Shown here in pieces: positions 1 through 8,268 of a stretch of 64,000 nucleotides of DNA. Source of the DNA: Kitasatospora sp. NBC_00374. Lineage in GTDB: Bacteria; Actinomycetota; Actinomycetes; Streptomycetales; Streptomycetaceae. Numbering within the stretch: the stretch's first letter is position 1; every line of letters starts with the position of its first letter. The DNA lies in contig NZ_CP107964.1 in NCBI RefSeq assembly GCF_041434935.1, positions 3,720,001-3,784,000 of the forward strand. Reading direction: 5' to 3'. A program made the position numbers and the translations under genes. The notes beneath the pieces are model-generated. The model did no database searches and was not told the DNA's origin. It saw only the letters and a list, made by a program, of their open reading frames with translations.

Positions 1-264
1 ACGCAGCTCGACCAGGTGGCGGCGCGGGGTGACACCGGCCTTGGCGAAGTGGCCCGCGAGGGGCTTGTTCACCTTGCGGGGGTCGATCTCGCCGAAGCCG
101 ATCTGCACGGCGTCGTAGCCGCTCGCGCTGTCGGCGGTGTGGACCTGGGTCACGACATTGGGCCCGGCCTTGACGACGGTCACCGGAACGATCCGGTTGT
201 TCTCGTCCCAGACCTGGGTCATGCCGAGCTTCTCGCCCAGGATGCCCTTAATCTGCTTTGCCAT
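1..264 (-). CDS. rplC: 50S ribosomal protein L3 (uL3), N-terminal part, runs off the window
   Basis: The first 88 residues of ribosomal protein L3 are visible; the rest lies left of base 1. The start is the ATG at 264-262, preceded by a GAGAGG ribosome binding site inside the 14-base gap after rpsJ. The N-terminus [19 protein letters not shown] is the conserved L3 beginning. L3 binds 23S rRNA early in 50S assembly and lies near the peptidyl-transferase centre. The order rpsJ then rplC, tightly spaced on one strand, is the start of the S10 operon, so it should be co-transcribed with rpsJ. Assignment is secure; only the truncation by the window edge limits it. Confidence 0.97.
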   Translation of the reverse strand, partial: MAKQIKGILGEKLGMTQVWDENNRIVPVTVVKAGPNVVTQVHTADSASGYDAVQIGFGEIDPRKVNKPLAGHFAKAGVTPRRHLVELR

Positions 265-278
265 CTTCGTCGCGCCTC

Positions 279-587
279 TCAGAGCTTGATCTCGATGTCG
301 ACGCCGGCCGGAAGGTCGAGGCGCATCAGCGAGTCAACGGTCTTCGGGGTCGGGTCGAGGATGTCGATCAGACGCTTGTGAGTGCGCATCTCGAAGTGCT
401 CGCGCGAGTCCTTGTACTTGTGCGGCGAGCGGATGACGCAGTACACGTTCTTCTCAGTGGGCAGCGGCACCGGGCCTGCGACCTGAGCACCAGTGCGAAT
501 GACGGTCTCGACGATCTTCTTCGCCGAGGAGTCAATCACCTCGTGGTCGTAGGCCTTGAGCCGGATGCGGATCTTCTGTCCCGCCAT
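279..587 (-). CDS. rpsJ: 30S ribosomal protein S10 (uS10)
   Basis: This 102-residue protein matches S10 along its full length, starting [19 protein letters not shown] and ending in the [12 protein letters not shown] type of C-terminus. S10 sits in the head of the 30S subunit and also binds NusB in antitermination (family knowledge). It is the first gene of the S10 operon and is followed 14 bases later by rplC. Upstream lies about 440 bases without a gene, then a terminator that ends the glycan cluster, so rpsJ probably has its own promoter and a long leader. That leader carries a hairpin element shared with the rpsL leader (680-704). Confidence 0.98.
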   Translation of the reverse strand: MAGQKIRIRLKAYDHEVIDSSAKKIVETVIRTGAQVAGPVPLPTEKNVYCVIRSPHKYKDSREHFEMRTHKRLIDILDPTPKTVDSLMRLDLPAGVDIEIKL

Positions 588-679
588 GGCTACTCAGTAG
601 TCCTTTGTCTCGTCTGCTGCTACTGCTGCCGGATTCGTCCGGGTGGACTGGTCCGGTGGCGCCTTCGGGTGGTTGCCGT

Positions 680-704
680 CCGACCCACGCGGTCGGGCGT
701 GTCG
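680..704 (-). promoter_or_regulatory. Hairpin element in rpsJ leader, shared with rpsL leader
   Basis: The core is a perfect 6-bp stem, CCGACC/GGTCGG, with a 5-base loop (680-696), continued by a GTGT(C)G-type flank to 704. Twenty-three of 25 positions are identical to 18403-18427 upstream of rpsL, and the two differences are both C/T transitions. It lies about 95-115 bases before the rpsJ start codon in the transcript. Function unknown; a leader RNA structure common to two ribosomal operons is the simplest reading. Confidence 0.5.
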
Positions 705-717
705 CACTCCCGCTTGC

Positions 718-744
718 AAAAAATCCGACCCGGAGTCACTCCGG
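718..744 (-). terminator. Hairpin plus T6 tract upstream of rpsJ (terminator or attenuator)
   Basis: Stem CCGGAG/CTCCGG with a 3-base loop occupies 730-744. On the minus strand it is followed after six bases by TTTTTT (723-718). It points toward rpsJ. It could be a second terminator for the upstream glycan operon or an attenuator in the rpsJ leader, depending on where the rpsJ transcript starts. Confidence 0.4.
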
Positions 745-1026
745 TATCAGATTCCTGCTTGGTTCGGCAGGTCTTGCACCCGCCAGGCGCCGGATCGAGG
801 CCCCGCACACGCTTCCCGGAAGATTCCCGTACGTCCGCCCCGCAGCTGCCGCGGTGTCGACTACACACCACTGCATTCACACAAAGCACGTGAACACATG
901 AACGGCCATCACGGGAACGACGAGTACATGGGACTCGCTTCCGGTCCTCCCGACGGGAGGCGCGCAGCATCGGCACTCAACCGAGCAACTTGGACATACT
1001 GCCACAGCCGTCACCCGGAAAGCCAA

Positions 1027-1062
1027 TCGGGCCCGACGCGGTGTGCACCGCGCCGGGCCCGA
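1027..1062 (-). terminator. Terminator after the leftward glycan genes
   Basis: A long inverted repeat: 9-bp arm TCGGGCCCG/CGGGCCCGA, one mismatch, then a 7-bp arm CGCGGTG/CACCGCG around a 2-base centre. It begins about 17 bases after the stop of the 595-residue membrane protein gene. No T-run follows, as is usual for streptomycete terminators. Confidence 0.65.
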
Positions 1063-1078
1063 GCGAGCCGGATCCGCC

Positions 1079-2866
1079 CTACCAGGGCCGCTGCCGTCCG
1101 CACAGGACCTGCCACTCGGGCTGCTCCGCGTTGCCGCAGAACAGCTTGAAGTCGTCCGGGCCGAAGGTGTACTCGGCCAGCTCCTTGTTGATCGGTGAAC
1201 AGCCCTTGCTGCCCGCGTACTTGGGGCACTTCCCGTCCTGCTGCTGGATGAAGTGCGCGCGGTACGCGTCCAGCCCCATGTCCTCGACGCCGATGTCGGT
1301 GGTCGGCATGTAGCGGTTGGCCGACCAGGAGGCACCGACGGTGGCGAACAGGGCCAGCCCGCACAGCACGCCGGCCGCCAGCCGTCCGACCGCGATCGGC
1401 GTGATCCGGGTGGCCGGCGCGTCGCCGCCCACGGCCCGGAGCCAGCCCACCACCCGCTGGGTGGTGAACATCAGGCCCAGCACGGCCAGGATCATCAGGC
1501 TGTACATGATGATCCAGGTGGTCCGCGGGTAGAGCTGGACGGCCTGGTCGTGCTGCATGTGCGAGGCGAACCAGAACCGCAGCAGCCAGGCGCTGATCAG
1601 GCCCGCCGCCGCGGTCCGCACCACGACGTTGCGCAGGCCGAAGCCGATCCCGAGCGCCACCGCGCCGAGCAGCAGCAGGGTGAAGGCGTTCTGTCCGGCC
1701 AGCTCACCCGCGTCCGGGAAGGTGTGGTAGTTGGCGCGGCCCTCGCGGTCGGAGATCCACCCCATCACGTAGGCCGGGTCGATGTACGTCATCACGTAGG
1801 CGTAGCGGTCCTTGGTGGCCGCACCGAGCCGGACCATCTGGATGAGCAGCGGTGCCCCCACCACGGCGGCACTGAGCAGGGTCACGCCGAGGAAGAGCAG
1901 CGCCCGCCGCAGCCGCGCGGCGCCCTGGCGCCACGGGACGAGGAAGAGCGCGAGCACCAGCACACCGGGCGCCGTCCAGACGAACCAGCCCGAGTACCAG
2001 AGGAAGAGCAGACCGAACGCGGCGCCGAAGCCTGCCGCCCGCAGCACCGTGGTGCGCCTGGACAGCTCGTGCGCCCGGCGGAGCTCGCGCAGGCAGCCCG
2101 CCAGCATCGGGACCATCACGATCATGGTGGCGTGGCTGTAGGGGCGGATCGGGTCCATGAAGACGATCGCGGACGGGACCGCGATCAGCACGGCCCAGAC
2201 CGGTCGCAGCAGCAGCCGCCACGCGAGGTAGGCCATCGGCCCCGCCAGCGCGGTGCAGATCAGCTGGAGGTCCTTCATCGCGTAGCCGACGCCGGCGACG
2301 CCGTTGTGGAAGGTGTCCGCCACCAGGGCCAGGGCCGCCGGGAAGAGCGGCGGGTAGACGCCGGGCAGCCCGTTGCCGCGGATCATGTCATTGGCCATGC
2401 CCATGACGTTGCCGGGGTCGCCCTCCTGACCGCCCAGGCCGAACGGCGTGCCGTGCAGGGCGACCGCTATTCCACCGGCCACCGCACCCGTCGCGAGGCC
2501 CGCCAGGGCCGCGCAGACCAGCCGCTGGGCGATCTGGTACCGCTGCAGGCTGCCGCGGTAGGCGGCGTAGAGCAGCAGGGCGAGCAGCGGCAGACCCACG
2601 ATGGCGCCGTACTGCTGCACCTTGGCCAGCCCGCTGACCTGCCCGACCCGCTGCAGCGGGTTGACGCTGATGTGCATGCACAGCCGCAGGAAGAGCAGCG
2701 AGACGAGAACGCTGACCGCGCCCTCGGCAAGCCGGAGCTGCCACGGCTTGAACCGGGACGCCCGGCTGCTGTCCTGCTCCGCGGTGGCGGCGGACGTCGT
2801 GCTCCGGTCCGATCTGGCACCGCTCACCGAGTCGTCGACCAGGTCCGTCATATCGATCGCTTTCAT
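1079..2866 (-). CDS. GT-C-type polytopic glycosyltransferase, AftA-like
   Basis: A 595-residue membrane protein with roughly 11-13 hydrophobic helices after a polar N-terminus of about 40 residues and with a hydrophilic C-terminal tail of about 90 residues that should lie outside. An acidic loop after the third helix (GGQEGD, residues 145-150) and YPPLFP at 171-176 fit the GT-C fold, in which polyprenyl-phosphate sugars are used outside the membrane. The stretch QLYPRTTWIIMYSLMIL resembles, from memory, arabinofuranosyltransferases of the AftA family, but I cannot verify this without a search. It is last in a leftward run with a GT2 enzyme (2960-3736) and DUF2304 protein that could make its lipid-linked donor. 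A strong terminator follows. Confidence 0.6.
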   Translation of the reverse strand: MKAIDMTDLVDDSVSGARSDRSTTSAATAEQDSSRASRFKPWQLRLAEGAVSVLVSLLFLRLCMHISVNPLQRVGQVSGLAKVQQYGAIVGLPLLALLLYAAYRGSLQRYQIAQRLVCAALAGLATGAVAGGIAVALHGTPFGLGGQEGDPGNVMGMANDMIRGNGLPGVYPPLFPAALALVADTFHNGVAGVGYAMKDLQLICTALAGPMAYLAWRLLLRPVWAVLIAVPSAIVFMDPIRPYSHATMIVMVPMLAGCLRELRRAHELSRRTTVLRAAGFGAAFGLLFLWYSGWFVWTAPGVLVLALFLVPWRQGAARLRRALLFLGVTLLSAAVVGAPLLIQMVRLGAATKDRYAYVMTYIDPAYVMGWISDREGRANYHTFPDAGELAGQNAFTLLLLGAVALGIGFGLRNVVVRTAAAGLISAWLLRFWFASHMQHDQAVQLYPRTTWIIMYSLMILAVLGLMFTTQRVVGWLRAVGGDAPATRITPIAVGRLAAGVLCGLALFATVGASWSANRYMPTTDIGVEDMGLDAYRAHFIQQQDGKCPKYAGSKGCSPINKELAEYTFGPDDFKLFCGNAEQPEWQVLCGRQRPW

Positions 2867-2959
2867 GAGGCGGCGTCCTGCCGCGGGTCGGGCGACTCCC
2901 CCGTGGATGCCGCCTGGTCCAGCCCGGGGCGTGACACCGCCCCGGGCTGCGGAGCCCGC

Positions 2960-3736
2960 TCAGCTCCTGGCGACGAGCTCGCGCTGGACCACCGACGAGC
3001 GGTCGGCCGCGGCGATGCCCTTCAGGTGCTTGGGCATCCGGCGGATCATCGCGAGCAGCAGGACGAGGCCCGCGCGCGCGAGATAGACGGTCGCCTTGAA
3101 CGGCGAGGCGCTGGGCGTTCCGGTGGTGCGCTCACGCATGGCCACCGGGACCTGGCGGACCACGAAGCCGCAGCGGGCCGCGCCGACCATGCTCTCGATG
3201 GTGTCGCCGAGGTACTCCACCGGGTACCACTGGGCGAAGAACTCGATCAGCTGCCGGTTGCAGGCCCGGAAGCCGGAGGTGGTGTCGGTGAGCCTGGTGC
3301 GGGTTATCCGCGAGAGGACGAAGGACAGCAGCCCCATGGCCCACTTCCGGGGCCCGCGGACCTTGTAGTCGCCCTCGCCGTCGAAGCGGGCGCCGATCGC
3401 CAGATCGGCCTCCTTGAGCTTCTCCAGCAGCAGCGGCACGTAGACCGGGTCGTGCTGGCCGTCCGAGTCCACCTGGATGGCGACGTCGTAGCCGTGCAGG
3501 TACGCGTACCGGTAGCCGAGGCGCATCGCCCCGCCCACGCCGAGGTTGTACGGCAGCTGGACGACCGGGGAGCCGCAGGCCGTCGCCACGGCGGCGGTGC
3601 CGTCGGTCGATCCGTCGTCCACCACCAGGGTGTCGACGCCGGGCAGCTGGGTCTTGATCTCCTTCAGCACACCCGGCAGGCCCTCGGCCTCGTTCAGGGC
3701 GGGCAGGATGATGAGGACCCGCAGTCCGTCGATCAT
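2960..3736 (-). CDS. GT2 glycosyltransferase, polyprenyl-phosphate sugar synthase-like
   Basis: This 258-residue protein has the GT-A fold signatures of the dolichyl-phosphate mannose synthase group: ILPALNEAEGL at the N-terminus, VVDDGSTDGT (Asp40, Asp41) and the metal site DSDGQ (90-94). The C-terminus has a single weakly hydrophobic segment, so it is probably peripheral at the inner face of the membrane. Such enzymes move a sugar from a nucleotide donor to polyprenyl phosphate. Its ATG overlaps the stop of the DUF2304 gene (ATGA, 3733-3736), which points to translational coupling. The next gene encodes a GT-C-like protein, the usual consumer of the product. The exact sugar cannot be read from sequence. 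Confidence 0.82.
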   Translation of the reverse strand: MIDGLRVLIILPALNEAEGLPGVLKEIKTQLPGVDTLVVDDGSTDGTAAVATACGSPVVQLPYNLGVGGAMRLGYRYAYLHGYDVAIQVDSDGQHDPVYVPLLLEKLKEADLAIGARFDGEGDYKVRGPRKWAMGLLSFVLSRITRTRLTDTTSGFRACNRQLIEFFAQWYPVEYLGDTIESMVGAARCGFVVRQVPVAMRERTTGTPSASPFKATVYLARAGLVLLLAMIRRMPKHLKGIAAADRSSVVQRELVARS

Positions 3737-4134
3737 GAGTGCACCTCGGAGTCGTCGGCGAGCGCCGGGGTCGTGTCCTGCTTCCGGACCGGGTAGCCGT
3801 GGTGCTCGACGAGGTGGGACCTCAGCAGCGCCACCTCCTCGGACAGGCTCCGGGTCTCGGCCTCCAGCTGGCTCGCTTCCCAGCTGAGGTGGAGGCAGAC
3901 CAGGAGGACCAGGACGAAGCCCGCGAACAGCACCAGGCTCACGCCGGAGGCGATACCCAGCCGACGGGCGGTGGAGTCCAGGACGGTGGGGAAGAAGCCC
4001 AGCGGGGCGACAGCCAGGCCGATCAGGAGCCAGATGGCCGCGTACTTCTCCCGCAGCTGCTGGCGCCGCAGCAGTTCGAGGATGTAGGCGACCACCAGCA
4101 CGCCGGTGATCGAGGTGATGATCGTTAGTCGCAC
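3733..4134 (-). CDS. DUF2304 small membrane protein
   Basis: A 133-residue protein with a GTG start. Three hydrophobic helices fill about residues 1-80 (pattern: helix, RRQQLREKYAAIWLL, helix, helix), followed by a predicted coiled segment with heptad-like leucines (ASQLEAETRSLSEEVALLRSHL). The REKYAAIWLL patch is typical of DUF2304 (family recognised from pattern). DUF2304 genes are commonly found beside polyprenyl-phosphate GT2 enzymes, as here, where stop and start overlap by four bases. The biochemical role is not established; a membrane partner of the GT2 enzyme is a reasonable guess. A TATGAT -10-like hexamer lies on the minus strand at 4187-4182, about 50 bases before the start. Confidence 0.75.
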   Translation of the reverse strand: MRLTIITSITGVLVVAYILELLRRQQLREKYAAIWLLIGLAVAPLGFFPTVLDSTARRLGIASGVSLVLFAGFVLVLLVCLHLSWEASQLEAETRSLSEEVALLRSHLVEHHGYPVRKQDTTPALADDSEVHS

Positions 4135-4232
4135 GACGGATTTCGCCTTTCAGCGGCAGTGGGCGTGGCGATCACTGACACATCATAGAGGTGTCGAACG
4201 CATATTCCTCACACGCACTGCGCATGACTGTC

Positions 4233-5561
4233 TCAGGGGCCGGGTATCAGGGAGGCGGGGTTCTGCCCATCGGCGATGGCATGGTCGGCGACGACCGCCT
4301 GCCGCACTCGGGGCAACGAGCGGAACAGCGACCACAGCATGCCAGCCGCGCTCACCGCAGCACCAGCCAGGTAGCCCAGTTCCGCACGGGTTCCGACGGC
4401 GCCCGGCAACAGGGTCACGACCACCAGGACAACCGTGCCCGCCACCCAGGACAACAGCTGGTGACGGTGGCGGCCCAGGGACATCAGCGCCTGGCCGAAG
4501 ACCGTCGCGAGCATGAAGAAGAGCGTGCCCAGCACCAGCCAGAGGAAGTCGGCCGACCCCAGGACCGGCTGGGCGTTGAACAGCAGCTGGATCAGCCAGG
4601 GGCCGAGCACGATGGTGGGCAGACCCGCCACGGTGCACATCGCCGCCACGATCGCCGCCGTCCGGGACAGCACCTTGCGGAACTCCTGGTGGTCGCCGGC
4701 CGCGGCCGCCCCGGAGAGCGCCGAGACCAGCGAGGCCTGGATCGCCGCGTAGGCGAACAGCGGCACCCGGGCCAGCACCACCGCGTTGAGCAGCGCACCG
4801 ACCAGGACCACGTCCTCCGGCGAGAGCAGCTTCACACTGACCACGGCCGCGTTGACCATCAGCTGGGCGAGCAGGGTCGAGGCGGTCAGCAGGCCGATCC
4901 CGCGGACCAGCCCCGGCCAGACCGGAGCCCCGCCGCCGCGCCGGTCGGCCAGCACCGAGCGGAGGCCGATCATCGAGGCGGCCAGCGGTGCCACGACCAG
5001 GATCAGGCTGAAGGCCAGCGCCGAGTGCAGGCCGAACACCGGCAGCAGCGCCGCCAGGCCGATCCGCAGGCCGCCGTCCACCGCCAGCTGGGCGCCGTAC
5101 GAGCGGAAGTTGCCGAGGCCCGCGAGGGCGCCGCGGACCACCGAGCTGACCGCCAGTCCGACCATCGCGCCGCCGAGGCCGGCCACCAGAGCGATGTCAC
5201 CGCCGAACAGCCGGTCGGCCAGCGGTCGCGCGGCGAACGCCACCGCCGCCAGGACGGCCGCCAGCACGCCGCCGGCCAGCAGCAGCACCCGGCGGACCGC
5301 CGGGAGGGGGCCCTGGCCCGCGACGTCCCGGGCGGACACCAGCCGGGTCAGCTCCAGCTCGACCGGGGAGAACAGCCCGTACCCGACGGACATCACCACG
5401 GTCCACAGCACGGAGACGCCGGCCACCTGGGCCGCGGTCAGGCTGTAGCCCGCCAGGGCGAGATAGATGTAGGAGGACGCTCCCAGCACCACGGTGCCAC
5501 CGGCCACCAGCCGGACGCCGGGCGGGAGCGCGCCGAACACCTTTGCAATCGGGCTGCCCAC
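4233..5561 (-). CDS. Wzx-like polysaccharide flippase (MOP superfamily)
   Basis: A 442-residue polytopic protein with about 12-14 transmembrane helices and almost no soluble domain, as in oligosaccharide-lipid flippases of the MATE/PST group. The start is the GTG at 5561 (VGSPIAKVFGALPPG), chosen because GGGGACAGG stands just before it and because reading further upstream runs into rfbB. It lies 16 bases after the rfbB stop on the same strand, so the two are likely one transcript. Role by context: export of a lipid-linked glycan unit built with the dTDP-sugar made by neighbouring rfb genes. Substrate unknown. Confidence 0.8.
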   Translation of the reverse strand: MGSPIAKVFGALPPGVRLVAGGTVVLGASSYIYLALAGYSLTAAQVAGVSVLWTVVMSVGYGLFSPVELELTRLVSARDVAGQGPLPAVRRVLLLAGGVLAAVLAAVAFAARPLADRLFGGDIALVAGLGGAMVGLAVSSVVRGALAGLGNFRSYGAQLAVDGGLRIGLAALLPVFGLHSALAFSLILVVAPLAASMIGLRSVLADRRGGGAPVWPGLVRGIGLLTASTLLAQLMVNAAVVSVKLLSPEDVVLVGALLNAVVLARVPLFAYAAIQASLVSALSGAAAAGDHQEFRKVLSRTAAIVAAMCTVAGLPTIVLGPWLIQLLFNAQPVLGSADFLWLVLGTLFFMLATVFGQALMSLGRHRHQLLSWVAGTVVLVVVTLLPGAVGTRAELGYLAGAAVSAAGMLWSLFRSLPRVRQAVVADHAIADGQNPASLIPGP

Positions 5562-5577
5562 GGTCCTGTCCCCGGGA

Positions 5578-6555
5578 TCAGCCGTGCAGGGCGGTGCGGG
5601 CCTTGAGCGGCTCCCACCAGTCGCGGTTGTCGCGGTACCAGGCGATGGTCGCCGCGAGGCCGTCCTCGAAGCGGACCTGCGGCGCGTAGCCGAGCTCCTC
5701 GCCGATCTTGGTGATGTCCAGCGAGTAGCGCAGGTCGTGGCCCTTGCGGTCGGCGACCGGCTCGACCATGTCCCAGCCCGCCCCGGCCGCGTCCAGCAGC
5801 AGGCCGGTGAGCTCCTTGTTGGTGATCTCCGTGCCACCGCCGATGTTGTAGACCTCGCCGGCCCGGCCCTTGCGCATGGCCAGCTCGATGCCGCGGCAGT
5901 GGTCCGACACGTGCAGCCAGTCACGGATGTTGCCGCCGTTGCCGTACAGCGGCACCTTCCTGCCGTCCAGCAGGTTGGTGGTGAACAGCGGGATGACCTT
6001 CTCCGGGAACTGGTAGTGCCCGTAGTTGTTGGAGCAGCGGGTGACCACGACGTCCATGCCGTGGGTGCGGTGGTAGGCCAGCGCCAGCAGGTCCGAGCCG
6101 GCCTTGGAGGCCGAGTAGGGCGAGTTGGGCGCGAGCGGCCAGGTCTCGGTCCACGAGCCCTCGGAGATCGAGCCGTACACCTCGTCGGTGGAGACGTGGA
6201 CGAAGCGGCCCACCCCGTGCTTGCGGGCGGCGTCCAGCAGCACCTGGGTGCCGACCACGTTGGTCAGGACGAACGGGCCCGCGCCCTCGATGGAGCGGTC
6301 GACGTGGGACTCGGCGGCGAAGTGCACGACCACGTCGTGGCCGGCCATCGCCTGGTCCACCGCGTCGACGTCGCAGATGTCGCCGCGGACGAAGGAGTAG
6401 CCCGGGTGGTCGGCGACCGGTGCGAGGTTCGCCTCGACGCCCGAGTAGGTCAGCTTGTCGAAGACGGTGATCTGGGCGGACTCGTCCGCGCCCAGCAGCT
6501 GACGGACAAATTCTGAACCGATGAATCCGGCGCCGCCGGTCACGAGGATGCGCAT
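5578..6555 (-). CDS. rfbB: dTDP-glucose 4,6-dehydratase
   Basis: A full-length 325-residue extended SDR. Visible are the NAD-binding GGAGFIG (7-13), the catalytic Thr-Asp-Glu of STDEVYG (123-125) and the YSASK active site (Tyr147, Lys151), all diagnostic of RmlB/RfbB. It converts dTDP-glucose to dTDP-4-keto-6-deoxyglucose. The gene is divergent from rfbA across 82 bases. No Shine-Dalgarno sequence precedes the ATG. A TAGACT hexamer (6571-6566, minus strand) ten bases before the start suggests a transcript with a leader of only a few bases. The flippase gene follows directly. Confidence 0.95.
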   Translation of the reverse strand: MRILVTGGAGFIGSEFVRQLLGADESAQITVFDKLTYSGVEANLAPVADHPGYSFVRGDICDVDAVDQAMAGHDVVVHFAAESHVDRSIEGAGPFVLTNVVGTQVLLDAARKHGVGRFVHVSTDEVYGSISEGSWTETWPLAPNSPYSASKAGSDLLALAYHRTHGMDVVVTRCSNNYGHYQFPEKVIPLFTTNLLDGRKVPLYGNGGNIRDWLHVSDHCRGIELAMRKGRAGEVYNIGGGTEITNKELTGLLLDAAGAGWDMVEPVADRKGHDLRYSLDITKIGEELGYAPQVRFEDGLAATIAWYRDNRDWWEPLKARTALHG

Positions 6556-6565
6556 AGTAGGGCGC

Positions 6566-6637
6566 AGTCTACCCGGCGGCCGTTCGCGGCCGACCCCGGG
6601 TCAGCGGGAGGCCCACGGCCTCACATAAGCTGCCGAC
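6566..6637. promoter_or_regulatory. Divergent rfbB / rfbA promoter region
   Basis: Two -10-like hexamers face outwards: TAGACT toward rfbB (6571-6566, minus strand) and TAAGCT toward rfbA (6626-6631). The second is followed by exactly six bases and then the rfbA ATG, the spacing expected of leaderless actinobacterial transcripts, and neither gene has a ribosome binding site. Matching -35 hexamers are not recognisable. Confidence 0.5.
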
Positions 6638-7513
6638 ATGCGTGGAATCCTCCTGGCGGGCGGCACCGGCTCGCGACTGTGGCCGCTGACCCGAGCCGTC
6701 TCGAAGCAGCTGCTCCCGGTCTTCGACAAGCCCATGATCTACTACCCGCTCTCGACCCTGGTGATGGCGGGCATCCGCGAGATCCTGATCATCACCACCC
6801 CGCAGGACCAGGAGCAGTTCACGCGCCTGCTCGGCGACGGCTCGCAGTTCGGCCTCAAGCTGGAGTACGCCGTCCAGGAGCGCCCCGAGGGCATCGCCCA
6901 GGCGTTCGTGCTGGGAGCGGACTTCATCGGGGACGAGCCGGTCGCGCTGATCCTCGGCGACAACATCTTCCACGGCAGCGGCCTGGGCACCCGGCTCGCG
7001 CAGCACACCGAGCCGGTCGGCGGCCGGGTGTTCGCCTACCCGGTGGCGGACCCGACGGCGTACGGCGTGGTGGAGTTCGCGGAGGACGGCCGGGTGCTCT
7101 CGATCGAGGAGAAGCCGACCGCCCCGAAGTCCCGCTACGCGGTGCCCGGGCTGTACTTCTACGACAACCAGGTGGTGAAGATCGCCGCCGGCCTGAAGCC
7201 CAGCGCCCGCGGCGAGCTGGAGATCACCGCCGTCAACGAGGCCTACCTCGAGGCCGGCCAGCTGCACGTGACCATCCTCGACCGCGGCACCGCCTGGCTG
7301 GACACCGGCACGTTCGTGTCGATGGTCCAGGCCTCGGAGTTCGTCCGGGTCATCGAGGAGCGCCAGGGCTTCAAGATCGGCTGCCTGGAGGAGACCGCCT
7401 GGCGGGCCGGCCTGATCAGCTCGGACCAGCTGCGCGAGCTCGCCGAGCCGCTCTGCAAGAGCGGGTACGGCGAGTACCTGCTGGCCCTGCTCGACGAGGA
7501 GAACGCCCGATGA
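6638..7513 (+). CDS. rfbA: Glucose-1-phosphate thymidylyltransferase
   Basis: A full-length 291-residue nucleotidyltransferase. The N-terminus [18 protein letters not shown], the [17 protein letters not shown] block and LILGDNIF with its metal-binding Asp are those of RmlA/RfbA. It joins glucose-1-phosphate to dTTP-derived dTMP, giving dTDP-glucose, the substrate of RfbB. The start codon has no Shine-Dalgarno sequence but stands six bases after a TAAGCT hexamer, so the mRNA may be leaderless. The stop overlaps the rfbC start (ATGA), indicating coupled translation. Confidence 0.95.
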   Translation: MRGILLAGGTGSRLWPLTRAVSKQLLPVFDKPMIYYPLSTLVMAGIREILIITTPQDQEQFTRLLGDGSQFGLKLEYAVQERPEGIAQAFVLGADFIGDEPVALILGDNIFHGSGLGTRLAQHTEPVGGRVFAYPVADPTAYGVVEFAEDGRVLSIEEKPTAPKSRYAVPGLYFYDNQVVKIAAGLKPSARGELEITAVNEAYLEAGQLHVTILDRGTAWLDTGTFVSMVQASEFVRVIEERQGFKIGCLEETAWRAGLISSDQLRELAEPLCKSGYGEYLLALLDEENAR

Positions 7514-8109
7514 AGTTCCGCGAGCTCTCCATCGGCGGCGCCTTCGAGGTCACCCCGCAGCAGCACGGCGACCCGCGCGGCCTGTTCATGGAGTGGTACC
7601 GCTTCGACCACCTCGCCGAGGTGGTCGGCCACCCGCTGCGGATGGCCCAGGGCAACCTCTCGGTCTCCGCCAAGGACGTCGTGCGCGGCATCCACTTCGC
7701 CGACGTGCCGCCCGGCCAGGCCAAGTACGTCAGCTGCGTGCGCGGCGCGGTCCTGGACGTGGTGGTCGACCTGCGGGTCGGCTCCCCCACCTTCGGCACC
7801 TGGGAGTTCGTCCGGCTGGACGACGAGGACCGCCGCTCGGTGTACATCCCCGAGGGTGTCGGCCACGGCTTCTGCGCCCTGACCGACGACGCGACGCTCT
7901 CCTACGTCTGCTCCGAGACCTACAACCCGACGGGCGAGCACGCCGTGCACCCGCTCGACCCGGACCTGGGCATCAGCTGGCCGGTCGACGCCCCGCAGCT
8001 CTCCGCCCGGGACGACGCGGCGCCCTCGCTGGCCGACGCGCTGGCCTCCGGTCTGCTCCCGGACTACCAGGCCTGCCAGGACTTCTACCGCACCCTGAAG
8101 ACCGGCTGA
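7510..8109 (+). CDS. rfbC: dTDP-4-dehydrorhamnose 3,5-epimerase family protein
   Basis: This 199-residue cupin-type epimerase starts at the ATG overlapping the rfbA stop. The RGIHF block with catalytic His62, the following Lys72, and the [10 protein letters not shown] and YNPTGEH segments are RmlC/RfbC landmarks. The enzyme epimerises C3 and C5 of dTDP-4-keto-6-deoxyglucose toward the L-sugar series. A 15-bp perfect hairpin follows the stop (8130-8162). The final rhamnose-pathway enzyme, RfbD, is not next to it; the SDR at 9200-10159 is the nearest candidate reductase. Confidence 0.93.
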   Translation: MKFRELSIGGAFEVTPQQHGDPRGLFMEWYRFDHLAEVVGHPLRMAQGNLSVSAKDVVRGIHFADVPPGQAKYVSCVRGAVLDVVVDLRVGSPTFGTWEFVRLDDEDRRSVYIPEGVGHGFCALTDDATLSYVCSETYNPTGEHAVHPLDPDLGISWPVDAPQLSARDDAAPSLADALASGLLPDYQACQDFYRTLKTG

Positions 8110-8129
8110 GCCGACGCCCCCGCCCGGCG

Positions 8130-8162
8130 GACACCCCGCGACCGCACCGGTCGCGGGGTGTC
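8130..8162 (+). terminator. Terminator after rfbAC
   Basis: A perfect 15-bp inverted repeat (GACACCCCGCGACCG and its complement) with a 3-base loop, 20 bases after the rfbC stop. No T-run follows, but stability alone makes it a strong terminator candidate. Confidence 0.75.
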
Positions 8163-8268
8163 CCGTTTGGGACGTTCGCGCGGAGGCCGGTCACGCGCCG
8201 GTCAGTATGATGACCCCGCCGGAGGACCTCCTGCGGCTGCCCCTCTACCAGCGGATGTGCCTGAGACC

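Larger units (their letters stand above)
588..1026 (-). other. rpsJ upstream region, no gene
   Basis: No credible coding region is seen on either strand. The stretch must hold the S10-operon promoter and leader. I can see two structures in it: a hairpin followed by six T's on the minus strand (718-744), and a 25-base hairpin element almost identical to one in the rpsL leader (680-704). I searched for a TTGNNN / TANNNT pair with 16-18 spacing and found no convincing promoter, unlike the other ribosomal operons of the window. Confidence 0.6.

Noticed and set aside
858..890. TTGTGT ... TAGTCG pair on the minus strand as an rpsJ promoter
   Set aside because: The spacer is only 15 bases and the -10 lacks the final T; not convincing enough to annotate.
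620..1149. Several overlapping open frames of 100-170 codons in the rpsJ upstream region on both strands
   Set aside because: All are Arg/Pro/Ser-rich, overlap one another and the terminators, and lack start signals; this is leader and intergenic DNA.
8220..8232. GGAGGACCTCC palindrome before the GT2 gene, seen as a possible ribosome binding site or operator
   Set aside because: No in-frame start codon lies at a usable distance and an 11-base palindrome is expected by chance in such GC-rich DNA.
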